DNA of 64,000 bases from Lunularia cruciata. Taxonomy: Eukaryota > Streptophyta > Marchantiopsida > Lunulariales > Lunulariaceae. The stretch lies in assembly GCA_948567375.1 (NCBI GenBank), contig OX419756.1, positions 17,055,001 to 17,119,000 on the forward strand. Direction: 5' to 3'. The position numbers and the translations under genes were made by a program. Of this stretch, positions 24,596-36,839 are shown piece by piece. The notes below the pieces were generated by a model. The model made no database searches, was not told the DNA's origin, and worked only from the letters and a program-made list of their open reading frames with translations. Each line of letters opens with the position of its first letter. The first letter of the stretch is position 1.

Positions 24596-25007
24596 TGTAA
24601 AAGACCAAGACCGAGGAGAAAAATAGGAGAATGGAAACTCATATTGGGACACTTGAATATGGGAAAACTCCAAATGCCTAGCATGAGCTTTGGCTTTGGT
24701 ATTTATAGGTAGCATACAAGGCTCTTGAGAAGCTTCTCAAGAAGCTTTCTCAAGCTGCTTTCTTAGAGTGCAAGCCAAGTTAACTAGGAAGCTTCTCAAG
24801 AAGCTTCCTTCTAGAAGTTGCCTACTTGGCGTGCAAGCTAAGCTAGTTGGAAGCTTCTAGAAGCTACTTACTTGAGGTGCAAGCTAGGCTAGCCGTGAAG
24901 CTTCCCAAGAAGCTTCCTAGATACTTCCAAAATATTCTAGGCTAATTTGTCTTATGTGCTACTTTGTAAGCCCGACTAACTTTGTTGCTAAACTCCATAT
25001 TATTACA
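24596..25007 (-). repeat. 3' LTR of element A1
   Basis: 412 bp with TG...CA ends on the minus strand. It carries palindromic GAAGCTTC units, including one perfect three-unit heat-shock element GAAgcTTCtaGAA at 24850-24862. On the minus strand these lie upstream of a TATA-like CTATAAATACC at about 24697-24707. Confidence 0.92.
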
Positions 25008-25021
25008 TATTCCCCCATTGC
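25008..25021 (-). promoter_or_regulatory. Polypurine tract of element A1
   Basis: On the minus strand GCAATGGGGGAATA directly precedes the TG of the 3' LTR, as expected for the plus-strand primer of an LTR retrotransposon. Confidence 0.85.
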
Positions 25022-26990
25022 TAGTTGGTGACGTCCTCGTTGCCAATGAAGCTTCAAATTCCTGGATGACCATCTGTGCATTCTGGAGGTGAGAAAGAGG
25101 TTCCCATGTGGCATCATGAAGGGGATACCATTTCCAAAGGACCTTGTACTCTGTATGTTGGCAACGGCCTTGTTGAATATGATGACATGTAAGGATACGA
25201 TCAACTTAGTACTCCTCATGATCATTGATAGGGATAGGAAGAGGGAGAGGTTGGACTCAAGAGGAAAAGGAAGAGGGGTTAGGAACAAAGGGTTTCAACT
25301 TGGAAATATGAAAGACATGATGGATACGCATGTGACAAGGCAAGACAAGTCAATAAGCAACAAGAGAGACAATTTGGGTGATATCAAAGGGTCCTATCTA
25401 ATTAGGTGCAAGTTTACAAACTTAGGTATCAAGTGGAAGAGGGAGGTTACTAGAGGATAGCATGACTTTATCATTGACTTCAAAAGTGAGATCACGACCA
25501 TGGTGGTCCGCATATTGTTTTTGGCGATTCTGAGTAACAAGGAGGTGAGACTTGGCTTGTTGGAGAGATTGGGATATAATGGTCAAGAATGTGGAAGTAT
25601 GAGGAACCTGAGATGGAGGGGGAGCAAGAAGAGAATCTAGAACAAGTGGATCTTGGCCAAAATTGAGAAAGAAAGGAGAAAATTTGGTGCTTGCCTGTTT
25701 GGAATTGTTGTAGGCAAATTTTGCAACTGCAAGACCTTCATCCCAATTGGTATGGTAGACATTGACAAAGGTATGCAACATATCCTCCAATGTACAATTT
25801 GCACGTTCAGTTTGGCCGTCAATTTGAAGATGATAGGCCGTAGACAAAGCAAGCTTGGTGCTGAGTATCTAGAAGAGTGCTTGCCAAAACTTTCCGCTAA
25901 ATCAAGGATCATGGTCAGAGATGAGTACACGGGGCATCCCATGATGCTTGAAGACATTGTCAAAGTAGATTTGCGCTAAGGTTGGAGCATCCACGGTATC
26001 ACAGGTTGAAGCCAAGTGGATTTGCTTACTAAGCTTATCCACAAACACCACAATTGCGGTGCATCCTTGTTTTATCTTTGGCAAGGATGTGATGAGATCC
26101 AAGCTCACATGCTCCCAGCAAGCGGATCGAACGGTGAGTGGTTGAAGGAGTCCACTCGGCTTCTGGTTGTTGGCCTTGTTACATTGGCTGCTCTCATATG
26201 ATCTTTGAGCCGCCTCTCTCTCACTCAAGATGAACCTCTGATGGCTACTATGGTAGTGCACCATGGACTAAGAAGGCAAGGAACCCCAACTCCATCATAC
26301 TCTTCCAAGGCTAACACTCCAAGACTCAAGACATTGCTCACTAGAGAACTCCATGAGAGAGAGATAGTCGCAAATGAAAGGATGATGAGTACCTCATCAC
26401 TCCTTGTTTATATCTTTATGAAATAGTTACGCACCAAAGTTACTAATTACCGTAGTACTCAAGTTACAAGACTAAAAGTCAAGTAAAGTCAAAAAGTATA
26501 AAGGAATATCCATTCACATGGGCATACTCCACTAGCATGTGATCTTATCTTGACCCAACCACTAAGTCAAGGATTCCTTCACATGGGCTATCCTTGGACT
26601 ATAAAAGAATCCAAAACAAAAAGGCTTGCGGGCCCAAGAGTTCTCAATTCTTTCCTCAAAGCCAAACACCTAGGAATAATATCAAGTCAACACACTAGAA
26701 TCCAAAATAGTGGTGCTCATCTTTTTCACTTCCTCTAAATGAAGGTCCCCTCTATCTTAGCTATGACTAACTTTAGCTAATCATGACTAATGTAGAACCA
26801 TCCTTTATCTCTATATAAATAATATCTCTCAAGTACTTGTAATACCAAGCTAAATACCACACACATGCACAAATGAGTGTAATAGATCAGACAAATTCTC
26901 AAACATCTCGTGTCATGTTGGGCCACCACCATTGAAGTTGGAGGATACCCAAGGTCTTGTCCACACCAATGTGACCAGCGATGGGTAAAT
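25022..26990 (-). pseudogene. Element A1 integrase and chromodomain (interrupted)
   Basis: Minus-strand order: the zinc-binding/leader region at 26990-26890, broken by a solo LTR (26199-26889). The catalytic core is at 26190-25640 (WEHVSLDLITSLP with the first Asp, VLISDHDP with the second, TDGQTERANCTLEDML with the Glu). The C-terminal segment at 25640-25422 is followed by a chromodomain at about 25215-25045 (VDRIL, then EYKVLWKWYPLHDATWEPL). The core acidic residues are still readable but in different frames. Integrases of this clade insert cDNA; the chromodomain binds methylated histone H3 in known chromoviruses. Inactive here. Confidence 0.85.
26199..26889 (+). repeat. Solo LTR-like insertion inside the A1 integrase
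   Basis: 691 bp bounded by inverted ends TGATCT...AGATCA. It interrupts the integrase at a point where element A2 is continuous (compare 45410-45450). A TATA-like CTATATAAAT at about 26811 lies near its right end. No matching second copy occurs in the window. A target-site duplication is not clear, because a few target bases appear lost. Confidence 0.6.
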
Positions 26991-27015
26991 CATGGGCTTC
27001 TTGAAGGCGTATAAG

Positions 27016-28466
27016 TCAAAGATCACCTTTAGTTGGAACATAGATCCGGTCCTCATGGAATAAAAGACCCTCCTTGATGGAGAAGGTGTTGTACTCCTTA
27101 TTGCATGCCATAAGGCAACCATGTACCATTTGTAAGAAGGGATCATGGTGTAGAGGTGACTGGAACTTGTTTTGGACCTTGGAGTCAACTGACATTGTTG
27201 AAATTGCCACTGTGAAGAGAGGAAGAGACTTCAAATCAGGTCTTTGTGATAAAGGATCAAGGATGACATGGAACCGACCTGGTTTGTACTCAAGTTTGAT
27301 GTCATAAAGTTGGAGTTGTTCCTCCCGTTGATGATGTTGACTCTTCATGTGTTCCAAGTGTAAGGTTTGCAACAATGGTTTGTGATCAATTTGTATGATC
27401 ACTTGTTTCCCCAAGAGGTAATGCCTCCATACCTTGGTGGCATATACCATTGCAAGTTGTTCTCAATCTTGAGCAAAGTAGTTTTGTTCAGCCATATTGA
27501 GTCAGCAAGACACAAAGGCAATGGGATGGAGTCCATCTGGGAATTCTTGTTGTAGCACGGCTCCAATTGCAAAGTTAGAAGGATCAAAATCAACCACACA
27601 GGGTAGTTGAGGATCATATGGTTGAAGAATGGGTCCTCAAGACACCATATGATTTAACTTTTGGAATGCTTCTTCATGCTTGGTGGTCCATTGGAAGCTT
27701 GAGTTCTTTCCCAAGTGGTCAATCAATGGTGCAGCCACATGAGCATAATAATCGATGAACCGTCGGTAAAAACTGGCCAATCCATTGAATGCATGTACTT
27801 TAGTAGCATCCTTTGGGGTAGGCCAATCAGTCATGGACTTGATTATCTCTTCTTCTATCTTTATCCCCTCTGATGAGATCTTATGACCCAAGAAGGTAAG
27901 CTCATTCTGCCAAAAGGCACACTTTGACTTCCTGTAGTAAAATTTCCATTGTCGTAGTCGTCTTAGGACTTCTTGCACATGATTCATGTGTTTTGCCTCT
28001 GTCTTACTATAAATTTAGATATCATCTAAGAACACCACCACAGACCAATCCAATAGTCCATCCAACACTCGATGCATTTGATCCATGAAGATTGTTGGAG
28101 CATTAGTGAGTCCAAAAGTTAGAACTCTCTACTCAAAATACCCATACCTTGTACAAAAGGTAGTCTTTTGCACGTCCTCTCTATCAATAGGAATTTGCCA
28201 ATATCCACAACAAAGATCCAACTTGGAAAAGTAGTGTGCTCTACTTAGTTGATCAAGCAAATCATCGATTTGAGGCAACGGATATGCATTCTTCACGGTT
28301 TGCTTATTGAGTCCACGGTAATCAATACAAAAACAAAGTCCTCCATCCTTCTTTGGAACAAGTAAAATACCAATGCTCCCTAAGGAGAGGTACTATGTTG
28401 TATGAAGTCCTTCTCCAACAACTCTATAAGTGTTATTTGTAACTCCTCCAACTCCTTTGGTGAGAG
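27016..28466 (-). pseudogene. Element A1 reverse transcriptase and RNase H
   Basis: Minus strand, reading from 28466 down. The RT catalytic region near 28045-28010 reads VVFLDDI and is followed by a stop. The 27987-27637 frame (116 aa) holds the RT thumb (FLGHKISSEGIKIEE, FNGLASFYRRFI). RNase H follows in 27617-27399 and 27450-27016, including the DHKPLLQ block and the EYKPGRFHVILDPLSQRP end. Several stops and shifts prevent expression. It is co-linear with A2 at 43861-45320. Confidence 0.85.
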
Positions 28467-29234
28467 CTAATAGATCAGTCTACTCACTGAAGTACTCCCT
28501 AGCAATAACTTGATCTTGAAGGGCATACCTCGATCAGAGGGTAATCCCTTTGGCAGATCATCTAGAAACACTTCTGCAAACTCATGAACTATCCGATCAA
28601 CCATTACTTGATGAGGCTCTTGGCCCTCCTCTGATTGTTTTGGTGCAATCGGTTTGATCCACACAGCAAATACAGACTTATCTTCCTCCAAACCTTGCTC
28701 TATGGTTGCTTTACTAACCAACTTCCCTTCCAGGGACTCATCTCTCTTCCAAGCTTGCTCCATGGTTGCCTTCTTGGCAAACTTCCTATCTTGGGACTCC
28801 ACTCCCTTCAAGGTTTGCTCTATGGCTACCTTCTTGATAAACTTCCCATCTTGGGACTGACTATTCTTAAGTGTCTTCCTCAGAGGTGCCAGACAACCTA
28901 ATCGGAAATTCTTACCTTGGTGTTGTACTTGAATTTGGCGTTGGGTCCAATAGAATTGAACCTTATGACGTTCAAGCCAAGGAAGACCCAAAATGATATC
29001 ATAGTGAAGAGGTGCCACTACAAACCTCATACATTCCAAACACTCCTCCCCAATCTTGAAGGTAACAAGATGCGAGGTGCGGAATGCAAAACTCTTTCTA
29101 CCATCCACCATCATCAAACTACTTCCAATCATTGGCTTGATAGGAATACCCAATTCCTTTGCTACTTGCATAGACATGCAATTCTCTGAACTTCCAGAAT
29201 CAACCAAAATCCTACAACCCCAATTAGATATCAT
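28467..29234 (-). CDS. Element A1 aspartic protease plus repeat linker, 255 aa
   Basis: The longest intact frame of the element. The retropepsin active site is ILVDSGSSENCM near residues 8-19, with the flap and second half (DIILGLPWLERH) at about 78-90. Between protease and RT lies a linker with three tandem 20-residue units (positions about 28655-28850; each has the pattern GKF..KA.(I/M)EQ.), rich in Lys and Glu. The end (EVFLDDLPKGLPSDR) is the usual start of the RT region. The role would be Gag-Pol processing in the element's particle. The first codons lie inside the polyprotein, so the ATG used is not a true start. Confidence 0.8.
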   Translation of the reverse strand: MISNWGCRILVDSGSSENCMSMQVAKELGIPIKPMIGSSLMMVDGRKSFAFRTSHLVTFKIGEECLECMRFVVAPLHYDIILGLPWLERHKVQFYWTQRQIQVQHQGKNFRLGCLAPLRKTLKNSQSQDGKFIKKVAIEQTLKGVESQDRKFAKKATMEQAWKRDESLEGKLVSKATIEQGLEEDKSVFAVWIKPIAPKQSEEGQEPHQVMVDRIVHEFAEVFLDDLPKGLPSDRGMPFKIKLLLGSTSVSRLIY

Positions 29235-30494
29235 ACCTTACAAGTGAAGCAAACTTGCATAGGTCGAGCCTTCAATCCCATTGGAACTAATCAAGCTCCC
29301 AATAGGTGGCTCAAAATATCCTACTGAGATTCTTTGTTTCCTTGATCATTGGTTCCACAAACTCCATCTAGGCAACTTGTTGAGGTCATCCATTCCTAAG
29401 TGGACATTTAGCAATGTGATGTCCAACTTGGCAACAATAAAAACAACCTCTATTTTGTCACAATCTTTCTCTATCTACTACAACAAGTGGCATCCATTAG
29501 ATAGCATCAATCTCCATTGGTGCTAGTTATTCCACTCGTGCGTATTGTATTGGTAAGCTTGGTGTAATTCAAGGTCAAGACCAAGTTGTCACAACCAAGG
29601 AATCAAAGCACTCAACTAATTGCATGGCTTCTTCTTTTTTTGTGGTTCTTGCATGGTCACCTCCAATTTGGTTAGTGACTTCAATCCCGCACAAATAGAT
29701 CTAGAACTTCTCCTTCTTTTATATCTGGAATTTGCATGATGATGTTTTGAAATTGTGTGATGTAGCTTCTTACGGAGCCAATCTGCTTCAACTCCGCCAA
29801 TTTATCTTGTGCAGCTTGGGTGGCATTTATAGTTTGAAATCAACCAAGTATTTCATCCTTGAATTTTGTCCATGTCAAGATTGGTGTAACAATCTGTTGT
29901 TCAACTCGCTCCACTTGGAATCGCCACCAACATTTTGCCACACCATCCAATTGGCTAGAAGCCAAGAGAATCTATTTCCGTTCATCTTGAAGATTGGTGA
30001 CTTTGAAGTAACATTTGCAATCAAACACAAAATTCTCCATTGTGCCCAGAAGATTCTTGCCTTCAAACCTAGAAGATTCTTGCCTTGGGTTTTGGAAATC
30101 AAATACAATCCTCTCCATCTTGGATTGGCGCTCTCTCTATATGTTCTTGTTGTTGTTGGTCTTGTTCATCCAAGAATTGAGTAAGGTGCTCAATTTGTTG
30201 CTGCATTGCAAGGATAATGTCTGGTATTGCCACCATAACTACTACTCCATCCTACTAATCCCTATTTATCTAATTGATTAACACATAGATACAATACGTC
30301 CACTTTTCTCTATAAGTGACAACCAGAAGTATCAAGGGTTCCTCAGACACAGTGATCATATGTAGAAAATTCTGCCCAAAGCATGAGGTGATGAATTGTA
30401 TGAAGCGATGCTTGGGTAATATCTAGACATGAAAATACCAATGGTTTGGCGGAAGTGGATTTGGTGGTCCATAAATTCCATCCATCCCATTCTT
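29235..30494 (-). pseudogene. Element A1 gag region
   Basis: Decayed minus-strand gag between PBS and protease. The CCHC zinc knuckle is at about 29455-29400 (C-Y-C...GHH/GHR...C, matching CFYCHQVGHRIAKC in A2). Upstream there are fragments of a capsid-type domain (complement of 29875-30108: FWAQWRILCLIANVTSKSP). Frameshifts throughout. Confidence 0.7.
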
Positions 30495-30506
30495 GCTCTG
30501 ATACCA
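30495..30506 (-). promoter_or_regulatory. Primer-binding site of element A1 (initiator Met tRNA)
   Basis: TGGTATCAGAGC on the minus strand, one base inside the 5' LTR end: the classical plant PBS complementary to initiator methionyl tRNA. Confidence 0.93.
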
Positions 30507-30507
30507 A

Positions 30508-30921
30508 TGTAAAAGACCAAGACCAAAGAGAGAAATAAGAGAATGGAAACTCATATTGGGACACTTGAATGTGTGAAAACTCTGAATGCCTAGCATGAGC
30601 TTTGGCTTTGGTATTTATAGGTAGCATACAAGGCCCTTGAGAAGCTTCTTCAAGCCACTTTCTTAGAGTGCAAACCAAGTTAACTAGGACGCTTCTCAAG
30701 AAGCTTCCTTCTAGAAGCCGCCTACTTGGCGTGCAAGATAAGCTAGTTGGAAGCTTCTAGAAGCTTTGCTCTAGAAGCTACTTACTTGAGGTGCAAGCTA
30801 AGCTAGCCGGGAAGCTCTCCAAGAAGCTTCCTAGATACTTCCAAAATATTCTAGGCTAATTTGTCTTATGTGCTACTTTGTAAGCCCAACCAACTTTGTC
30901 GCTGAACTCCATATTGTTACA
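30508..30921 (-). repeat. 5' LTR of element A1
   Basis: 414 bp. Contains several GAAGCTTC units and the perfect heat-shock array GAAgcTTCtaGAAgcTT at 30750-30764, upstream (on the minus strand) of the TATA-like CTATAAATACC at about 30613-30623. Confidence 0.92.
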
Positions 30922-31329
30922 CTAAAGGTCTTTCTTGGCCAAAGATATCTTCAAGGCTGAAGGTAATTCTAGGTAGAAGTGAATTCTACACTTAGTCCCT
31001 GGATATTGCTTGCCCTTGGCTCCAGGTTCTCTTTGCCCTTGAGACTTGTGGTGAGAAATTGCCTTTGCCTCTATAGATCACGATTAGGAAATCCTCCCTA
31101 TACTTGGTAATGCTTTGTTCAGTCCTCAAATTTCTTTGCAGTATATCCTTGTAACTTCTCAACTAGCTGCTTTAATTTAGCATTGGAGTACAACTTTGCC
31201 TCCAAAGCATGTACTTAGGACCACAAGTTGCATAGCTTTAGCATGAGCACCTACATCTCCACCATCTCTTTGGCCATTTGTAATAGCCCAAAGGGAGAAG
31301 CAAATAAAGTTGGAACTCCCAAAAATTAC
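30922..31329. other. Flank between A1 and a family-B LTR fragment
   Basis: Starts with the A1 target-site duplication CTAAA. No domain-bearing ORF is seen. Confidence 0.5.
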
Positions 31330-31797
31330 GATGCCCCAAAGGATCACTCTACCTTTATCATATAGCAAAGAGGATCCAATACAAGGGAGCTACACCCTTA
31401 GATTAAATAAATGGATTGGTGACATGTAAACCCTTGTTCCTTTGTCCAAATAAGTTAGATCAAAGGGAACATTTTGGAATCTTTTTGTAGAAAACTCAGA
31501 GCAGCATGGAAGAGGTACCAGTGGAAAGATCTTGATAAGACAAAAAGATAGGAGAGAAGACACTATCTTTTCTCTTGAGGGTTAGGATTCTATGTTTGGA
31601 GGCCCAATTCTTTAGTTTAGGCCTCCAAAATTAGCTCTAAAGTTTTTGGTGTATTTTATGGCCACTGTGCTATTAGTGGAAGTAATCTTTTGGTGACTAC
31701 TTTATCTGATGTACTAAGACCATCATGTATAACATCTCTAAAACTATTACCAAGCCAATTTTCACATATAGCTAATTGTATAGCTTATGGTATTACA
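31330..31797 (-). repeat. Truncated family-B LTR, minus orientation
   Basis: The right end (GGTATTACA, i.e. TGTAATACC on the minus strand) is intact. The sequence matches the family-B LTR back to the CAAAGAGGATCC promoter region, after which the LTR 3' end is lost. Confidence 0.75.
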
Positions 31798-33065
31798 CCA
31801 TCCCCATCAATTGATTGCATGCCTTCTTTATACACACCACAATCTTAATTTTCTCTTTGTCTAGTTGCTTCCTCAATTCTTGCAACTCATTTAATACTTC
31901 TTCTTGAATCACTTCCCAATTCTTCTCTCATTCTTCTTGATTTGGACTTTTGCAATTTGGTGTTCCTCCTTGTGTTTCATATCCACAATGACCATCATAA
32001 TCTTCATCTTCTCCATTTATCCTTGTAGAGCATCTATTTCTTCTTACTAGGTCTTCAAATGCTCATTGAACTACTTTTGGCACCTTTCTTCCTCTTGAAA
32101 ATTAGTCTTTTCTTCATCTTCCATTTCTTCAATTCCTTAGCATATTTTCTTGCAAAGGCTTCTCCTTCCTCTGGCAATTGAAATGCCTCCTATGCCAAGT
32201 TGTTGTTGCAATTCCCTTCACCCATATACAACACATGAACCTTGGCTAACTACTCTAGTGCCTTTACTTTCTCCTAATTTCCTCCTTGCATGGTGCTGTA
32301 AAGATGTTCAAGTAGATTGGATTAATCCTTGATTTCTCCAATGTAGCTCTGGTATGATGGAAGCATTCTCTCCATCATCTCTAGTGCTGAACCTACCATG
32401 TGGATGATCTGGCTAGAAAGAGGTATTAATATGACTAAGGGTAGTTCTCTTTGGGTTGTTTCTACTCCTCCCTCCTTCTTGGTAGGCACCAAAGTCTCTA
32501 CTTCATCTTTGTTGATGTCAATGATGAAGGTAGGTTCTTTGCCCTCCATCTATTTTATTTTGCAAAAGTCTCAAGAGGTCTTTAGCCCTAGATATGCCAT
32601 TGTATTGGGTTTCTCCTCTCATTGGGCTGGACTCTTTGGCCTTTGACTATTGGTCACAAATACTTCTTTAGCCTATAAAATGCTTTTGTCTTGGAGTATT
32701 ACTTCATCTTTGGGCTGTAACGTAACAAGCCTTGATTCTACTATATACATTTCTTCTTCTATCTTTTTGTTCAAGGGACCAACTTATTTGTAAATTCTCC
32801 TCCTTGGCAAAGTACTTCCTATGGCAAGAACCCTTTGTGGCTTCTTGGTGGTAGTAGACTGAACCTCTCTTCCTTCATTGTCATCCTCATCCATGTCCAA
32901 AGAGACAATTATTCTAGTGAAGGACTCCTTGCTGAATGTTGGTGGGACCACCTCTTGTTGGCTAGTATGATCCTCTTCTTCTTGATTGGTGGCAGGTTTA
33001 GGGTGAGCAGGTTTGTGGGCAGGTTTGTCTTTATCTTCCTTGCCTTTGTCTTTGTCCTTGACCAC
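31798..33065 (-). pseudogene. YKDL-family C-terminal fragment (coiled-coil/charged)
   Basis: Minus frames 33065-32784 (Lys/Asp-rich start MVKDKDKGKEDKDK, then SFTRIIVSLDMDEDD), 32549-32322 and shorter ones down to 31800 give a charged and then coiled-coil-like sequence. It resembles the C-terminal parts of the copies at 22 kb and 34-36 kb in composition and order. Broken by several stops. Unrecognised function. Confidence 0.35.
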
Positions 33066-34398
33066 TCTAGCTGTGACAACCCGGCAAATATCACTTTTGC
33101 GGTAATTAGGTAAGTAAAGTTTGTTCCCATAGAAATACTAGTCAGAATTGGTCAAATACAAAGCAAAGTAACAACTTCAGTCCTTCTTGGTTTCATCTTT
33201 AGTCTCTTAGGTAGAAACCACACCCAAAAGATAGTAACAAGCACTGATTTGCAGTCTCGTCACAACACTTTGTCACACTTGATCACAACTCCATCAAATC
33301 TTTCCAAACAATCTTGATTGTGATGATTCAGGCTCTCCCAAAAATGGCACTTCACTGCAAAACTACTTTGTTTCAGAATTGTGTTCTACTCCTCTACTGA
33401 AGGCACAACTTCCTTGATCAAAATTGCTTCACATCAACTTCACGTTGCACCCACAAATGCAAAATACTACCAACACTACAATTCACCTCAGATCTGTCAA
33501 GGCATTGCTCCAATTGCACTTCACTCATGATCAAACACACAGATTGAAGATCAAGGCTGTAGAATCTAGCATCTAGTAAACACACTAACTTGCATTTCAA
33601 AATTCTCCCAACACTCACAAACACAGACATAGAATTGATACTCGGAATTAAGCTCAAACAACGAGCACTCCTTCACAGCACTTCACTTAATCTATTCTCA
33701 GAAATAATGAGCACTGAATAACATATGATTGCAAATGCCACCTTTAAATAGAGAAGCACATGACAATTGCTAACAACTATACCATTCTACAACAACTCTT
33801 CCTACCTGTAGATCCGAAATGAAAATGCACCTCTTCATATCTGCCTCTTCAGATCTCAAAATTGTTACTACTTGGATCCAATGTCTACTTCTTCCTTGGC
33901 TTCCAATCCCGAAGTAACTTCACATACTACTCTATCATTGGGTTTCACAACTCCTAATTCCTCTAACAATTCTAACACCTATTTACTCTAATCTACAATT
34001 ACACTGATAGGCAATCTATCCAACACCTTATCTCCCGACCCACTCTTCTCTAGTACCTCCGATGATAATTCCAAAAATATCTGTACTCCTATGTCATCTA
34101 CTTTGGGTTTCACTTTCACATCCTTCCAAAGTTTATCTATCTCCAGCTTCACTAAATCTAATTAATCGTGATATTATCCTCTACTTCTAATATCTTCCTA
34201 TCAACAAGTTCTGAGACTAATCAGCAAGGCATTCAAATCTTTATCCTTTGCATTTCTCCTCCTTGTCTCCCACACCAACAACTTCAACTCATGCAATCTC
34301 ATCTCTTCAATTTGCACGTTGTCTTTTGTACCCTAAACCGCGTTCATCTTTGTCATAACCTCCTTTAGTGGCTCAAGTCTCATTCTTCTCTCATGTTC
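33066..34398. other. Unclassified repeat between YKDL-family fragments
   Basis: Begins at 33073 with TGTGACAACCCGGC, a typical LTR-like start, and contains GTTTGTTCCCA (also at about 23600). A possible LTR, but its other end and a target duplication were not located. No coding potential recognised. Confidence 0.3.
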
Positions 34399-36451
34399 TC
34401 AATCTGCAAGCCAATCTTCTCTGTACATCGCCAGTTCTGCCTTGAACTTGGCTTTCACCGTCTCCTTTTTCTTCTCCTTTTGCACAACCTTCTCCTCTAG
34501 ATTACGGAGTAACTCTCTCAGCCTATCTTCTTCTCTATATCTCAATGTCAACGCCCTTTGCCAGAGTTTCTTCTTCTCCTCCACACTCTCCATCATCCTA
34601 TCAAGCTCTTGCTCCTTCTTTGCTACCTTTGCCATAGCATGAATAATCTCAAGTTGCAAATCAATGAACTGTTGTTTTAAGATTTCATTCTCCGCTACTT
34701 GTCTTTCTCTTGTTATGTCATTCTGCTCTATTATTCTCTTTCTACTCCCTACTTCCTTCTTCAAGTTCTTGATTAGTTGATTCTGTACTATTGCATCTAC
34801 TTGTAGTACTTCCCTCTCTTCCTCACCTTGGATTACACACTTCTTCAATTCCGAGTTCTCTTCCTCTAATTGTGCTAACACCTAAAACACAATCTTCACC
34901 TTTGGACACTTCAACTGCATCTCCTTCTCCTTGTGCTCCAACTTTACTAACAACAGGCACACAATCTCCCGGAAATACTCCACTCCTTCACTTGGGATTA
35001 CCTTGACTTGCGGACTTGTCTCCTCTTTGCTTCTTCTTCTCTTGATACTCGTCTTCTTAGCCGCAATTGCCTTATGAGAATGGATTCTTTGCTCCCCAAA
35101 CTTCCACTCTCCACTTCTCTTACCTTACTTAGTCCTGCTTCATACTTTGCCTTCCTTTTGGAACAAACTCCTTGTTGAATGGTCACCTTCTTCTCCTCTT
35201 GCTCTGAAACCTTGTCTTTGGTTCTCGGGTCACCTCCTTCTTCCGTCTCCATCTTTACTTCCTCCGCTTTGAGTACCAACTCCATCTCCACTCCATCATC
35301 ACTGTTGCTACTTGTGTTCCTACTTTGTAGCGTGAACTTGAGTTTGTCCTCCTTCTCCAAGTTTTCTTCCTTGCACTTGACCTCTCCTTTTGACTCTTTG
35401 CCTGACAATGCGATTACCACCAAATCTCTCCTTGGGTTCACCTTTCTAGCTTTCTGAGGTCTCGCCGCCGCTACTTCTTCTTCTTCTTCTCCTTGTCAAC
35501 TCTTCTTCTTTGACTTTAGAGTGTTTACCTTCACCTGCACGCTCTACCCTGTCTGCCTGTAGTACTCGTCACTGCTCTTGATTTGCAAGATATAATGCTG
35601 CTCCTCCGCATCAACATCTCTTCTTAAATTGGGATGGAAGTGTGACACCATCTTGTGTCTCTTTGCCACATTGAGCAAGTTCAGCCCCACATAGAAATGG
35701 GTTGCAAACGACACAATGTAATGTGGAGGCAATTTTTCTTGCAAATTCCATACCATCTATCTCGGACGTTGGTGAAAACACTTTGCCCAATTGATTGGTT
35801 CTCTTGCAAACATCTTGTGGAAGAACACTGCTTGATGTTTCATATGTAGGTTGTTATCTCCAGCTTCAAGATTGCCATTAGTGCACTTACAATACCTCTC
35901 CTTACAAGATCTTTATAGCTCTCCACTTTGTAGCCATTCTTCATGCGTTTTGAAGAGAAGGCATCTCTCACTTCTTGGGTTTCTTCAACCACTTCTCTCT
36001 TCCCCAAGAACATGGCACCATGCTCTGTGCCTACCTCTCTTCCAAGTACTAATCTCCAATCCAACTCTATCCATCAAGCCAGATTTCCTCTCTTCCCTTC
36101 TCCCTCGGGGCCATCAAGACATCTACTCTCGATGATCTCAGTTATGAAACCTAGAACGCTAATGTTCCAATTCCATGCAAAGAATGTGATCTGAAGCCTG
36201 CTCAAGACCTCAATTCTTGCAATCACATCTAACCTCCAAATTGCATGATTTCTCACTGCAAATTTAAAGTTCTTCTTCCCACTTCTCATCTTTCTCTCTT
36301 CCACTCTAAGTTGGGAGCTACTCTTCCTACTGATTCTTGGACTAACTCTCTTGACTTCCTCTTGACACACCAGTGCGTCTTTGACTACACTTCCCTTCCC
36401 ACGATCTCCCGTAGGACGACTTCTTAACCGTGATGGAAAATTACTTGTCAT
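34399..36451 (-). pseudogene. YKDL-family gene copy, broken
   Basis: Consecutive minus frames: 36451-36074 (basic N-terminus), 36064-35840 (contains SYKDLVRRGIVSALM and TTY), 35756-35544 (SFATHFYVGLNLL), 35441-34998 (Lys/Glu-rich) and 34881-34399 (160 aa, strong heptad pattern, a long coiled coil from EEENSELKK to LRNLEEKV). Alignment of the YKDL...TTY...HFY blocks with 22.3-22.5 kb and 37.1-36.9 kb shows one repeated gene. The function is unknown; a nucleocapsid- or gag-like structural role in a non-autonomous element is a guess. Confidence 0.45.
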
Positions 36452-36839
36452 TGCTTCGTCTCTAGCCCGGATTTTATAGTGGCACGCCTTCTCCGTCTTT
36501 GTTCACTTTGAGTTTCTACGAAGAAATCACACCTTTTGCATGCTCTTGTCACTGTCAATTTTCCCTCATGCATATGACCGCCGTTTTTCTGAGCGGTACT
36601 TTCTTGAATGTCTCACTCCAAAGGAAAGTTGTTACATTGTCCTCACCTCGGTGTGTATCCTAACAAGGCAATTTTGAGTACCTCACCTTCTGACACAAAG
36701 TCACTTTACCTCGGGTTACAACCCAAGGATACCTTTCTTTGCCTTATTGTATCATATAGGCACAATTTGACTTCTTCTTTACACTTCTTCTTAAAAAACA
36801 AAAATGTGTGTACCACACTAGTCCTTATTGCTTTATTTT

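Larger units (their letters stand above)
24596..30921 (-). mobile_element. Element A1: complete Ty3/gypsy chromovirus, minus strand
   Basis: Full layout on the minus strand: 5' LTR 30508-30921, PBS, gag with zinc knuckle, protease, RT, RNase H, integrase, chromodomain, PPT, 3' LTR 24596-25007. A perfect 5-bp target-site duplication CTAAA lies at 24591-24595 and 30922-30926. The LTRs begin TGTAA(C/T)AATATGG and end in ACA and differ by roughly 7% by eye, so the insertion is not recent. Coding frames carry shifts and stops, and a 691-bp solo LTR sits in the integrase. Same family as A2 (41484-47054), which lies in the opposite orientation. Confidence 0.93.

Noticed and set aside
24959-25288. 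109-aa minus ORF as a separate gene
   Set aside because: Wrong frame over the A1 chromodomain; the chromodomain reads in another frame.
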